64,000 bases of DNA from Phaonia tiefii (GCA_963931995.1 OZ008368.1:29241506-29305505); one strand, 5' to 3'. Shown: positions 51,701 to 62,930, numbered from the stretch's first letter. Numbers and translations are program-made. Notes: generated by a model not told the origin, from the sequence alone.

Positions 51701-54639
51701 TGATGAGGGAAAATTAAGGTAGTGGAGGGTGGAACGAGGGAGTATCACAATTGGTGGGAAATACACTAGACGGAAGTTTATTCCATATACGGACTGCTCG
51801 GCTGAATAACAAGTTTTCTCTTTAGTGTATAGTGCGGCCAAAAGGCCACTCGGTAATTAATGGATGAGAGTTCATAAATAAATAAATATTCTCACGTCTG
51901 GCATAAGTTGACCTATGTCCGAGGAACACATACCGTGGAAATATCGATAGAACAATGACACGCAACCCACATTTCGACGATGCTCAGGGGAGGCAATAGA
52001 GTTGGAAACCCTACTGCCCCCTATCAACACCGTCGCTCTCCTCTGGACACGGTCGAGAAGCTCCAAAGATGTCGTAGGAGCATCTGCCCATATACGGGAG
52101 TTATATTCCATCTTTGGCTTGATGTGGGTGGTGTAGATATTGAGAAGATCAGATGGAGTGAAGTATTTCGTGTGCCGCTTTAAAAAGCCTAGACACTTGA
52201 ATGCATATTTTGAATTCAAATACATGTTTTGTCCAACAGACCTAACATTGTATTTTCATGCCCAGAACATCAAGAGCGTCTGATTCATCAATATCCACAC
52301 CGTCCATATGCGACAACAAACAAAAATGGGTCTTACCCGCATTATAATCTATTTTATTATTTGATCCCTTTCAAAAATGGACACCAGATCGAGGTCGAAT
52401 ATTTCATTCATCGTCCGGCGTTTGACTTCAGTCTCATGAAGACTTGGTCAAAGATTACTGATTACTGAAGACAGAGATTACTGTCATCCGCAAAAGAGTA
52501 GATTGGTTTCACAGTGTGACCTAGGAGATCGTCAATGAAAATAAGAAAAAGAGAAGGAGAAGGAGAAAGAACAGAGCTCTGCGGTACACCTGCAGTCAAT
52601 TTATGCTCGTCGGATGAAACCCCATCTACAACAACTCGTATAGTGCGATCTCAGAGAAAACACGATATAAACCCATTGAATTTATCACCAAAACTAAAAG
52701 CAGCGAGCTTTGACAAGAGTGCATCGTGCCAAACTCTGTCAAAGGCCTTGGAAATATCAAGACCGGTAGATGGATCGTCTCCACTGTTCCGAAAGGAACG
52801 CCATCAGGTCTCCAGTAGATCTCATTCTACGGAAGCGATACTGCCAATCATTAAGAAGGTCATTGGACTCAAGATATTTCATAAGATGGTGGTTAATCAT
52901 GCTCTCCTTAATCTTCGAGAGCGCAGAACAAATTGCAATTGGGCGGTAATTTGCAGGGTTACCTGCATCACCTTGTTTAGGGATTGGCTGGACATTAGTA
53001 ACCTTCCAACCCCCCGGGAAGACTCCAGCACCGTATGCAAGGTTGAAAAGGTTGCGCATTCGACATGCCAGCGTCAAATATCACCTCTCAATACCACTGC
53101 TGTGATCTTATATGCGATCCGGGACGGGGGAGTTATTTACTACGAGACTCGCAAGAACCTTTTTAACTCCTCGCGTTCGAAAAAATATCTTTGGCATGGA
53201 ACAAGATAAGTAATTGATCACGGGGAGTGGTTGATTGCTATCCGGCAAGGAAGAGTTCATTGCAATCATATCAGCCAGGAGGTTAGCTTTATCAACCGGT
53301 TAAGTGAATGTTATGTCATCTTTAAAAAGAGTTGAGATAGAGGAAGAACTATCCTTTATTCTTCTGGCAAATGACCAAAAGCTCTTACTTCCTCTAGGGA
53401 ATGAAAGGACTTTAGCACGAATACGCTGTTTGTGAAAAAACTTTTCGCGTCGAAGTACTTTGTCACACTTGGATCTTGCCTGTTTGCTTAGCAGTTCAGT
53501 ATTAGCGTTTTTGTTAGAACGACAGTCTCTGAACGCGTCCTCTTTGGATCAGACAGCATTCGCGTATGTCTCATTTTTTTCCGATGGTTTGACCGAAATA
53601 ATTTTCGTCGGGATGAATGAATTCATACCAATCAAAATTATCTTCTCGATCATTTCAGGAGCAGTATCTATGTCATTGTCCAGAAAACAAAGCTTCCAGT
53701 TAAAATGCTGATAAAAGTTATTGAGCTCAGCTCAACGTGACTATTCGTAGATTCAAATTGTTCGCTTCGGGACTATATTGGAAGCGAAACGAAGAACTGA
53801 ATACGAAAAGGACGCTGAAACGATATAGTAATCCGAATTACTAAGAGGTGCAGGGGTATTAACTTCGTACTTTTCAGGGTGCGAAGTTAAAAAGAGGTCA
53901 AGTAAATTCTGGGTGTGCCCTTGAACACACGGAATGTGCGTCCGTTCATTCACCAATTGCGTTAAGTCATTAAGCTCAGCGTATTGGCCCTCCGCAGTTG
54001 TATGGCTCGAATGCGTTAACCAGAAGGAATTATGGACAGTGAAGGCACCAGCTACAACGATTTCACTATCCGGATAATTCCCCAATATTTCAGAAATGGA
54101 ATCGGAAAAGGTGTCAAAGCCATTACAGGATGCCTAACTCCCCGCATTACGATTTCTATAAAGAAATCCGAAATGTAAGACATGTGTTCCAATCTTGAAT
54201 TTTACCCAAAGTGAGTTAAATTCAGGAACTTGTAAGTCGAAATGTCGCTGACACTGAAACAGAATGCAATTTTTTTACATACACCGCAAGTCCTCTGTGG
54301 GAAACAAAAAGGGATAGAGTGTGGTACCCGGGAACGTGAAATCCTGTAGATAAGAATCCTCACGCACATGGGTTTCACATAGAGCAAGAACATCAGGCCG
54401 ATGAATATTAATGTGAGAGTACACACCGAAAAATTTCGATGTCAAAACACGGACGTTACCATAATGTATAACAAAATTACACAATATTGCGACATACAAA
54501 CATACAAAACAATGCATAGTGTTACGCCTTAAGCACTGGGCAGCAAAGAGAAGACGAAGAAAACACAGTCTATGCTGTACTGTAGCGGAGAGAGGTGAAC
54601 AACAAATGCACCACACAGAGAGGGGCATAAAAGCCCTGC
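51701..54639 (-). pseudogene. Jockey-like non-LTR retrotransposon, endonuclease to RT, inserted in family E
   Basis: In order on the minus strand: endonuclease N-terminus (NVRVLTSKFFGVYSHINIHR, PDVLALCETHVREDSYLQDF at ~54440-54310), endonuclease C-terminus (EIVVAGAFTVHNSFWLTHSS at ~54065, where AGDFN-H is usual, so Asp is Ala; QNLLDLFLTSHPE; LSNSDYYIVS where SDH is usual), linker (SFWSFARRIKDSSSSISTLF), RT (GAGVFPGGWKVTNVQPIPKQ, NYRPIAICSALSKIKE, LDISKAFDRVWHDAL, FADD at 52483-52494) and thumb (VFEFKICIQVSRLFK region, KPKMEYNSRIWADAPTTSLE, VQRRATVLIGGSR). Multiple frameshifts, but nearly every domain is present, so this was close to full-length. Boundaries approximate. Confidence 0.82.
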
Positions 54640-55495
54640 CTTGATATGATATGGCTAATCAGGCAGTAAGTCCGGTGAATGTTATATTTTGGTCTTTCTG
54701 GATATGCGGCACTTTTCCGTTTTGTCCCATCTGGCTTTTGCTCGTTCAAGGTAATGCAGGACAATACCAGTTTTGACTGACCCTATAAGCGTTGCGACTG
54801 ACACCATATGAAGTTCGGTGGAAGAGGATCCTGCCCTGGCTAGTTCGTCTGCCCTTTCGTTCCCAAGAAGATCCTTGTGGCGTGGTATCCAAGTAAGACT
54901 CACGTTGGCTAGTCCACCTGGCTCGACAAGTTTTTCCCTATATTCACTAACGAGTTTAGAAGCAGTATTATTAGATATAAGTGATAGAAGAGCCGCCTGG
55001 CAATCACCAACTATTCCAATGCGCTCTGGGCGAACCCTGTCACTGGTTCCTCTTTATCCCACTCTAATCTTCTGGGAAACCTGACATATAATAGGTTATC
55101 GAACGTGAATGATGGAGTGCAGTAATCGGTGGTTATATTGAGTTCTCTTGGTGATTGTCTGTAGTATTGTCGCATGTCCATATGCGTTGTTCTTTCAGAT
55201 TCCAAGAGCATTTATTCGGGTAGCGCTCCAGGCCGTAGTAGCTGTTATGTGAAGGCCTATTGGTATAATATGAAGCATCGTATTAAGGGCTTCAGCTGGG
55301 CTCGTCCTCGCTGCCCCTGTTATCCCGATGAAAGCTGATCTCTATACAACAGTTTCATGGTGGACGTCTTCCCCGCGACAGGCCACCAAACCATTGCACC
55401 GTAGGTGAGTATAGATCTGATTATAGTAGTACACATCCATAGCACGATTTTCGGTCGGAAACCCTATCGGCTTCCGAATATTTTCCGACAATATC
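54640..55495 (-). pseudogene. Non-LTR family E, RT thumb and RNase H
   Basis: Minus frames give MVWWPVAGKTSTMKLL, PSFTFDNLLYVRFPRRLEWD, IGIVGDCQAALLSLISNNTA (RNase H with a catalytic Asp at ~54995), VSLTWIPRHKDLLGNERADE then LARAGSSS (last RNase H Asp, ~54845), YLERAKARWDKTEKCRISRK and YNIHRTYCLISHIISRQG at ~54650. Relatives go on to SRASLS-LVAVLTGHC, which resumes at 51690, so the jockey-like element at 51701-54639 was inserted between. Confidence 0.78.
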
Positions 55496-55497
55496 TA

Positions 55498-56063
55498 CAG
55501 GGTGATTCAGGAAGTTCCGGACAAATTAGTATGGAAAAGTTGCTAACTTCTGAGCCACTTCTGAGTCTTTAAGGGGCCTTTCAGAATCAATAAAAAAAGT
55601 AGAAACAAGTAAAATCGCCGAGATACAGAGATTTCGGAAAAAAATGGAAAAAATGCACATATCCTCAATTTGCACAGCCAGGTGGCAGGTAACTTATGTT
55701 TTTTTTTTGTGCTGAATTTTTCCAAAATGACTTAAACGAAGCCCAGTGGTCTTACCGTTCCAAAGTTATGACCATTTTACTGAAAGCTCTGTTTCTCGGC
55801 GATTTGACTTTTTATCAACTTTTTTTTATTGATTCTGAAAGGCCTCTTACAGACCTTTCCAACAAGCCCAAAAAAAATCCGACCACTGGCTCAGAAGTTA
55901 GCAACTTTACCCTACTACCCTCCGACGGCCAATCCGAAAATTTTGAAGCCGCTGCCGTTTCGCACCCTTCCATTTTCGGACATGGTCCTAGTGGACTTTT
56001 CTTCACGAAATAAGCCAAGGAATACGCTGGAGAAATTTGTCCGCAACTTTCTGAAGAATAAGG
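55498..56063. mobile_element. Foldback MITE family M1, second copy
   Basis: Starts CAGGGTGATTCAGGAAGTTC after TA (55496-55497) and ends AACTTTCTGAAGAATAAGG at 56063, inverted with mismatches. The right two-thirds matches the 14050-14473 half of copy 1 (CTCTGTTTCTCGGCGATTTG, CCTTTCCAACAAGCCC, GTCCTAGTGGACTTTTCTTC). Its left arm is the inverse of CCAACT-TTC-style interior rather than the tip alone, so the two copies differ by internal rearrangement. No gene. Confidence 0.8.
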
Positions 56064-56160
56064 TGCGCGATGAAGCACTTCGAACTTTAGTTCATTAATT
56101 TTGCCCATCACAATAGTGGATGTGGGAACTGGAGCATTGTCGTCTTATTGACAAAAAAAG
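56064..56160 (-). pseudogene. DD34D mariner fragment (D2 region)
   Basis: Minus frames contain QCSSSHIHYCDG or, shifted, DNAPVPTSTIVMGKINELKF and EVLHRAPYSS, the D2-to-D3 region of the 24360-24850 mariner type. The MITE begins just where YSPD should follow. About 30 codons only. Confidence 0.65.
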
Positions 56161-56265
56161 TCCAATGAGTGTTCGAACTCACGGGCGATGTGTTAACAAC
56201 TTTTTGTTACACGGTACCTGTACGATTTCTATGAACACATTAGTAAATGTTGCATTGGAAAATAA
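56150..56265 (-). repeat. Dispersed repeat with a T-arm-like motif, second copy
   Basis: Reverse complement of the 25505-25630 repeat, with CGTGAGTTCGAACACTCATT as B-box-like region. It abuts the mariner fragment. Confidence 0.5.
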
Positions 56266-56364
56266 AAAACAGCGTTCAATCATAGGATGACGTTACATTT
56301 AAATAACATAAACCTAAAAGAAAACCTGTTAAGGGAATGCAAAGAATGGAGAGTGGGAGTGTAA

Positions 56365-56440
56365 ATTGTCATGGTGGAGGGTATATAAGCTTCGGCCCGG
56401 CCGAACTTAACACCGTTTCTACTTGGTTTTGTATACACCG
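56365..56440 (+). repeat. Short motif typical of a dispersed fly repeat (tentative)
   Basis: GAGGGTATATAAGCTTCGGC, CCGGCCGAACTTAACACCGT and TTCTACTTG form a partly palindromic GC-rich island in AT-rich DNA. I associate this style of sequence with repeat ends in higher flies; single copy here. Confidence 0.3.
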
Positions 56441-56475
56441 GGCAATGCTGAACATCAAATGACTCGCTTTGTTTG

Positions 56476-56660
56476 GCCATAGCAACAACAACGAAACAAC
56501 CAAACACACAACATCACACATACTTTTTCCGAAGTAGCTGACGTAACGTGTGTCACATACCCACATGTTTGCCATATCAACAGCAACGAAACAGCCAAAC
56601 ACACAACATCACACATACTTTGTACGAAGTAGCTGACGTATTAGTGTGTCACCCATGAAA
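56476..56660 (+). repeat. 95-bp tandem duplication
   Basis: The unit GCCATAGCAACAACAACGAA ... TCACACATACTTTTTCCGAA ... TAGCTGACGTAACGTGTGTCAC starts at 56476 and again at 56571 with ~90% identity. No coding content. Contains TGACGTAA/TGACGTAT, a CRE/AP-1-like word, in each unit; functional meaning unknown. Confidence 0.8.
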
Positions 56661-56854
56661 TTTTGCGTGGCTATGCTTTATATCTCCGTTCAACAACAGC
56701 AACAGACACATGTACATACATACATTATTATGTTAATACATTCGCTATAGACACAATTTCGTTTGCCTCATCCCTGCCACACCACTCTTTCATTGCTCTC
56801 TTGCTTGCTCATTTTTGTTTAACACGTCATTATTCTCTTTCGCAGTCGCAGAAA

Positions 56855-56900
56855 ATCTGGTTTTAGCAGCAGCATAAAATCTGGTTTTAGCAGCAGCATA
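56855..56900 (+). repeat. Two-copy short tandem repeat
   Basis: AAAATCTGGTTTTAGCAGCA plus GCAT is present twice in a row (~24-bp unit). A similar two-copy 24-bp repeat, AAAACACATTTCTGAATCTG plus ATTT, occurs at ~57164-57211. Confidence 0.7.
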
Positions 56901-56914
56901 AAAACTTGACTTTG

Positions 56915-57125
56915 ATAGACTTAGTCCCTATACGCCGGTATAGATGTTAACACATCAAAAACATTTAGTTCTTCGCCAAACGCAGTCGTTTTTTTTTTCA
57001 AAAATTGTATCACATAAATGCTGCAATAAATTAGCATAATATTCGCCGTTGACGGGTTTTCCTTGCTGAAGATAATCAATAAAATTATCCCTCTCTTTCT
57101 AATCATTATTTCATGGCTTAGGTAC
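56915..57125 (-). pseudogene. DD34D mariner fragment (between D1 and D2)
   Basis: On the minus strand, FIDYLQQGKPVNGEYYANLL matches the region between D1 and D2 of DD34D mariners (the 24360-24850 type has FRKDKPSTANLLQRL). Flanking frames decay quickly. Probably the same old copy as 56064-56160, separated by insertions. Confidence 0.6.
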
Positions 57126-57211
57126 ATTTGTTTAAGTCCTCATAAAAATAAAATATAGAAGTATCCAAACACATTTCTGAATCTGATTTGAAAACACATT
57201 TCTGAATCTGA

Positions 57212-57750
57212 TTTTTTTTTGAAGAATTATAAAATGGGATATTGATGTCTCTATTCACTACTCCTTACTTATTAGCTTCTCTCTGAAACTATCATTGTAA
57301 GTGTAGCTCTGATTTCATTTTATAATATTTGTTGTACTCAAGTAAGCAAACATTTGTTTGGCTCTACAATACCGTCAATTATCTTAGTTGTCGTTACACT
57401 ATTCACTATATGAAATACAAAAATATACAGTCCTCCTAAGTTGAAATTACTCTAAAATAGTTTTGTCAGCAATATAATGAAAAACAACTATTTGCCTTAT
57501 TAAGATTTATTGTAATTTTAACTGCAATATAAATCCTCTTCAAATATTTGGAGACTGTTTTGCATCATAATGGAAGAAAGAATATTCAAATATATATTTG
57601 CAGTTTATAATGCCGAGGAATATCGCACACAGAAAGAGGAACTCCAAATAGTTAGGTTTAGTTTTATAGTTGGCAATTATCCATTTAAATTAACTCAAAA
57701 AGGGCCGACGTGTACCAATTATATAAATTTTTTTCGCAAAATTTGCTGAT
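57212..57750. other. AT-rich sequence with no gene seen
   Basis: No supportable ORF, TIR or repeat pair. Confidence 0.5.
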
Positions 57751-57751
57751 T

Positions 57752-58300
57752 TTGGTCTGGCGGCGTGATTAGGCCGTACTTTTGTGAAGATGAGGCCGAA
57801 TTTGCAGTGAACGGCGTTCATTATAGCACCATGATAACGGAGTTCTTGTTTCCACATCTGAATGGCATGGATGTGGACGACATGTGGCTTCAGCAGGACG
57901 GCGCCGCCTGCCACACAGCGCATGAAACAATCGATTTATTGCAGCAGCAATTTCTAGAACAAATTATCTCAAGAAATTCTGATGTTAACTGGCCACCAAG
58001 ATCATGCGATTTATCGTCATGCGATTTCTTTCTTTGGGGTTTTGTGAAATATCGGGTTTATGCCAATAAACCAGAAAGAATTCCTGTGCTCAAATCCGAG
58101 ATTCAACGCGTCATCGGTGAGATACAGCCACATCTTTGTGAAATAGTCATGAAAAATTTCATGAAAAGAGTAACAGTCTGTCATCAGAGCCGTGGGGCCA
58201 TTTGAAGGATATTTTACTCCATACTGAATCGGAACATGTCTTCTTTACAATCTAATAATAAAAAAAATCACAACTATCTCAAAATATACGTGTTTTTATT
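57752..58300 (+). pseudogene. DD41D mariner family 2, C-terminal half with long open frame
   Basis: Reads SGGVIRPYFCEDEAEFAVNG, YSTMITEFLFPHLNGMDVDD, MWLQQDGAACHTAHETIDLL, QQQFLEQIISRNSDVNWPPR, SCDLSSCDFFLWGFVKYRVY and VIGEIQPHLCEIVMKNFMKR, ending at TGA 58203-58205. From the Asp of QQDGA to the Asp of SSCD there are 41 residues, fixing the DD41D type. No stop interrupts these ~150 codons, so this is the least damaged copy of family 2, but the N-terminal half (HTHs and first Asp) is missing. The 3' untranslated part (to ~58300) matches 22850-22920 inverted. The terminal repeat has been replaced by satellite DNA. Confidence 0.88.
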
Positions 58301-58319
58301 TTAAAACCAGTACAGAAAT

Positions 58320-59230
58320 TTCCCTCGGTTTAACCGACTTAAACATACCCTCACCCGAAGTCATCTATTGTGACCGTGGTCTACCGAATATTGTCAAATA
58401 GCAGAGTGGCATTGAGCTAAATATTATCCAATACCCAACTAAATTACGATCCTAAGTGTTTATGGGGAGTTATCGTGACGACCAACCAATTGTCCGCCCA
58501 ATATATATATGGGTAGAACAAAAATGGGCACGGCGAAGTTGTACATCTCTTTTTACCCAGTATTGCACAAAATATGGATCAGCAATAAATTTTGTTAGGA
58601 TCGGTTGAAGTATACGGAAGAAATCAAGTCGGCCAGCCGCAAAGCAGCCCAACTTTTGTATGGGAGGGTCGAAAATGAGTGTGGACAGTAGTTAATCTTT
58701 AATAACTTTTAGGAAAACATTGCAGAGTATCGAATTTCATTTAGTTCGCTTGTAGTCTACAAGAGTTATCGTGTCGGCCAACCGGTCATCCGCCCACATT
58801 TTGTGTGCATTTTAGTAAATTCTGTCTAGTATCTAACTTTTTAAAGATTTGTTCGGTTTTGCGGGAGTTAACAGGGTGTAACAACCAGCCGGCCGCACAA
58901 CTTATCTTGGCAGGCTGTGGTAAAATCATCCTTGTCTTACTTGGTGACTTGCGTTTGATGACATGAGGCCTATAACCTAATTTCATTAAGATCAGAAGTG
59001 TTTCACGCGACTTATCTCATTGATATCCCGGAGGGCCACCAAGCTTCGGTGTGGCAACCTCGCCAATTTTCTCTAGTTAAGCAGACATTTACAGAATATT
59101 AACCAATGTTTGAGTTGAAGCTAATCAGATGTACCAGAAAAACGTTTTAGGAGAAATATGATTTGGTACAAAATGGATCGATTTGTATGGGAGGTATCAG
59201 AAGGGGCGTGCTCAAAACGCCCATTTTCAA
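58320..59230 (-). repeat. Satellite-like array, inverted relative to 9166-10045
   Basis: Begins with AACCGACTTAAACATACCCT (complement of the 10019-10043 end). Contains AACTTTTGTATGGGAGG at ~58651, GATTTGTATGGGAGGTATCA at ~59178, GTGTTTCACGCGACTTATCT at ~58999 and AACCTAATTTCATTAAGATC at ~58975, all complements of unit parts in the first array. Units are more diverged here. No gene. Confidence 0.65.
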
Positions 59231-59315
59231 TCCCAAACTAATCATGGGCATATAATAGTCACGGACAAAATTTCGCCGTCATCGATAAATATTTACGGCA
59301 GTTATCATGTTCACC

Positions 59316-59600
59316 TGCCGTAGGTGGTGCAATAGCTAGTGTGCGCGGCTCTTGTACATGAGAACGTGGGTTCGATCCCTGCTCAGACCACCTTACATTT
59401 CTTTCTACGACGGTCACCTCGCTTAGTGTTGGCGACGCTATCGAGTACTTAGCCATGAAAATACCGTTCGGAACCGGAGTAAAACTGTAGGTCCCAATCA
59501 GTGAGTGTAAAACTAGAAAGCGCAAATCTCACTGATTGTGAGAAGCTCTCCCCAATCCCTCCATGGGATGTTAAGGGACACCATTTTGTTTTTTTTTTTA
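59316..59600 (+). mobile_element. tRNA-derived SINE, copy 5, full length
   Basis: GCCGTAGGTGGTGCAATAGC head, GTGTGCGCGGCTCTTG, B box GGGTTCGATCCCTGCTC at ~59369-59385, body GGTCACCTCGCTTAGTG, ACTGTAGGTCCCAATCAGTG, and end GGGACACCATTTTG with a T run. Imperfect 13-14 bp target duplication TTATCATGTTCACC (59302-59315) and TTATCGTGTTGACC (59601-59614). Same subfamily as copy 3 (GACACCATTTT end). Confidence 0.9.
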
Positions 59601-59640
59601 TTATCGTGTTGACCAGCCATCCTATGGCTGAGGGTATAAT

Positions 59641-59676
59641 GAAACAGTGCATTCTTACTGAGACACCCTTTATATT
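59641..59676 (-). repeat. Solo terminal repeat of mariner family 2
   Basis: ACAGTGCATTCTTACTGAGA plus CAC is the inverted end found at 22832, 35031 and 36369. No transposase sequence is next to it, so only the tip of an element remains, or a MITE end. Confidence 0.6.
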
Positions 59677-61015
59677 ATCTGTTAAAATATAATTGTTTCC
59701 ATTAAAAAATTGAGACCAAATCAGCCGGTAACAAGTAACGTAAAAGTCTTCGTTTATGTCTTGGATCTACAACTGTTGTCGGTCTAAAATAATTTGTTCA
59801 GGACTCTGTAGTAAAAATCTAAGTATTTTCTTATTTTATTTGTTAGAAAACTATGACATTTAGCTTACAAAAAGTCAACAATAACACTCAATTATTTAAA
59901 TTCTCCATAACTTCCTAACCAGCAATGTAAAAACGGAATTTCGTCAATATCTAAAAAAGTTACACTGAACTTTAATATTAAAATAAACGGAACCCCGCCG
60001 GCTTTGTTATTACGACATAAAGTCTATAAACCATTAGCATTAAAAATTCATGCGCGCCACAAACCCGAATATTGTGAATAAGAAAGAAAGTAAAACAATA
60101 TATTATTATAAGTGGGATCATTTTAATTCACTTACAAAAATAATATTAATAATGTTTGCATTAATGTTTAGGCAGAGCCATTCCATATTCTGTTAAACCC
60201 TTTAGCAAATGTTACATAATACAATTTGTATAATTATCATGAACCTTTTATTATAATTGATATAAAAGATTAACACATTAGTTAATTACCCAGTAACACA
60301 CAAAATGCCAACATTGTTTACTTTTGGCTCAAAACAATATATCGTTCTGACACTAAGGTGTAATTACAAAATACTTTACGAGAAGAAACTCAGAGCACTG
60401 AATGAACTTTAAGTAGTATACTCCTTCGTCGAACACTTATACGTTGGTATACCAGATGTTGGAATTCACCTTAACCTTAAATATTTGAGCGACATTGATT
60501 TATATGGATAATGTTATTTCTTAGCATTAGCCTTTGCACTTTTCCTTCGATTTCCTTTTTAACTTAATTATCAATTAAATAGAAGTAACTAAAGGAAAAG
60601 CAAGAGCTGATTTCATAGCCCGCTTAATTAATATTGAACATTTTATTCAATCTATGATTATAGTGGCCAGTTGATGTCCCTTAAGCCTGAACCAATTTAT
60701 AAGCTCTCAGTCGACTTTGTTTCTTAACTGGGAAAAGGGTAATAAGTCGAAGCATTTAAGTCTATCGCCCATAACAGGGTGTAAGTCTACTTATGTATTC
60801 GTATTAAACTACGAACGTTTGTATTATTTATGCATGATAATACATTCACAAATTACACAAATGTGCGAGATGGACATAATACATTCTAGTTTCAAATGGT
60901 TGGATACTGTATATTGAACTCAAAGATGTGGAGGTGAATAATTCGCATATTAGATGAATGTAGTACTAAGAGAGTACACGCTGAAAAGTAACGGCCTCTC
61001 AAACATATTTTCCCA
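59677..61015. other. AT-rich sequence with no gene seen
   Basis: The frame at 60717-60917 (66 codons) resembles nothing known to me and lacks splice context. No repeats found. Confidence 0.5.
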
Positions 61016-61018
61016 AAC

Positions 61019-61200
61019 ATATTCTGCTTGGAACACACTTCAAACATTCATACGTTGGCAAGTTCCAAACTTACTTGTATTTAAATGAAACAGTATCATG
61101 TTTGCTGATAAACATGTATGCTTTTACGTGGAAACATATGCGTTCTTCATCACAACCATCCATACACTTCCGTGGAAGCATTCGCGTGTTTCCCCCAAAA
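61019..61200 (+). repeat. Family B-like repeat, left of the mariner
   Basis: About 180 bp duplicated at 62135-62335: TTGGAACACACTTCAAACAT, CAAGTTCCAAACTTACTTGT, ACATGTATGCTTTTACGTGG and GCATTCGCGTGTTTCCCCC. A more diverged third unit is at 63440-63610. The words AAACATATGCGT and CAAACAT relate it to family B. Confidence 0.75.
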
Positions 61201-61204
61201 CTCC

Positions 61205-62130
61205 ATAAAAAATAATCGCTAAAAAAAATAAATCGATAGGGACAGCAAACGACGCCATATTTTTTCCCGCTCTTTTGACATTTCTCTTCAGTAAGGTTTG
61301 CCATTTCATCATGGAAAGATATACGAGCCAACAACGAGTCGAAATTATTAAAATTTACTACCGACATTTGAAGTCAGTGGCCTCAACTTTAAGAGGCCAA
61401 CTTTAAGAGGCCTCAACAATCAGCGATGAGACTCATTTCTGGCTGAATGGCTTCGTTAATAAGCAAAATATGCGTTATTGGTCAGACAGCAATCCACACG
61501 TAATCCCATGAGTCATCATTGCATCCCGAAAAAATTACGGTTTGGTGCGGTTTATGGGCCGGCGGCGTCATTGGTCCGTACTTCTTCCGTGATGATCAAG
61601 ACCGGCACATTACTGTGAATGCGAATCGCTACCGTTCAATGATAACCGAATATTTTTGGCCTCAATTGGATAATGTGGACTTGGAGGACATGTGGTTCCA
61701 ACAGGACGGCGCCACAATGCCACAATCAATTTATTGGCAACCAAGTTTGGTGAACGTGTTATCTCACGAAATGGCCCAGTCGATTGGCCGCTTCGGTCGT
61801 GATATTTGACGCCGTTAGATTATTTCCTGTGGGGCTACGTCAAGTCTATGGTCTATGCCAACAAACCAGCGACGATTTATGAACTTCCTACGAATATCGA
61901 ACGTAAAATTGCAGCAGTATCGGCCGATTTATGCTTGAAAACCGTCGAAAATTGGGTTCAGCGTCTGGATTTCTGCAAGCGTGCCCGTGGTGGCCATGCA
62001 AAAGAAATCGAGTTCGAAACATAATGGCATCGAACGTACTTTCACAGGAATAAAGAATTTCATTGGTATCTAAAGTCGGTTTTGTTTTATTTAAAAAAAC
62101 TTTTGTAGCGCTCTTATTGAAAAACCCAAT
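61205..62130 (+). mobile_element. DD41D mariner, internally deleted third copy
   Basis: The right end CTCTTATTGAAAAACCC is clear at ~62127; the left TIR is lost, with homology beginning near AAATCGATAGGGACAGCAAA at 61231. It lies between the two ~180-bp direct repeats. Very close to the copy at 30272, with the same kind of N-terminal deletion, but the deletion endpoints differ (here GGCCTCAACAATCAGCGATG). Confidence 0.85.
61311..62024 (+). pseudogene. DD41D mariner transposase with deletions
   Basis: MERYTSQQRVEIIKIYYRHL and KSVASTLRG are followed by a jump to SDETHFWLNGFVNKQNMRYW, keeping the first Asp (SDET for SDEA). PEKITVWCGLWAGGVIGPYF, MITEYFWPQLDNVDLEDMWF and QQDGAT follow; then ~14 bp is missing and the frame shifts to MPQSIYWQPSLVNVL. 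The correct frame resumes as LTPLDYFLWGYVKSMVYANK and ends at TAA 62022-62024. The D2 block is present here, unlike at 16460. Loss of the HTH spacer and the frameshift make it dead. Confidence 0.87.
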
Positions 62131-62134
62131 ATAT

Positions 62135-62335
62135 GTTTGGAACACACTTCAAACATTCATATGTTTGCAAGTTCCAAACTTACTTGTATTTAAATGCGAA
62201 CAGTATCATGTTTGCTGGCAAACATGTATGCTTTTACGTGGAAATATATGCGTTCTTCATCACAACCATCCATATACTTCCGTGGAGGCATTCGCGTGTT
62301 TCCCCCAAACCTTCATGTACTTACGTGGAAACATA
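62135..62335 (+). repeat. Family B-like repeat, right of the mariner
   Basis: Direct duplicate of 61019-61200 with ~90% identity, continuing TTCATGTACTTACGTGGAAA. The mariner lies precisely between the two units. Confidence 0.75.
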
Positions 62336-62339
62336 TGGA

Positions 62340-62930
62340 AACGTTCCCTCACACATATAATAATATTTAGAAATGAATTATTCTGCGATTTCAATATATA
62401 TGTATTAATTATTATAATTAATTTTAACAATATAAATCTACATTTACAAATACTTAATACAAACGGTCCTTTTTACATTTATTTGCATTGAATGCATTAT
62501 TTGTTATTTTTCATGAAATGAGAATCAATTGCCCTTTTGCTTCTCCTTTCTTTGTTGTCTCACACGTGTTTGTTTTCAGAAGGTGTCAGCTATGCGGTGG
62601 TTATCCTTATGCGTTGGTAAACAAATAAGTTATTTACATATATACAAATCAAGTTCATGTAAGCCAAGCGTGCATTAATTACTTGTGTTGCTTTTATTAC
62701 ACTTATTTCACAAATAAGTATAATTTTCGTTCCCATTTTCTCAGTTAAGGCCCGGACAGACAATGGACTTCATGTTGTTGTCCTTTTCAGTTTCTTTCAT
62801 CAAAATCGTTTCTCACTTTTGTAGCACACATACATATATACGAAACGCATTCACAAAAACCACTGATCAAGCGCTTTTGATATCCTCTGTCCAATGAACC
62901 ATTGACGACTGAATACAGCAAACTTAAACG
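62340..62930. other. AT-rich sequence with no gene seen
   Basis: A short segment at ~62578-62625 (GTTTTCAG|AAGGTG...) has an acceptor-like start but no convincing donor or frame. Confidence 0.45.
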
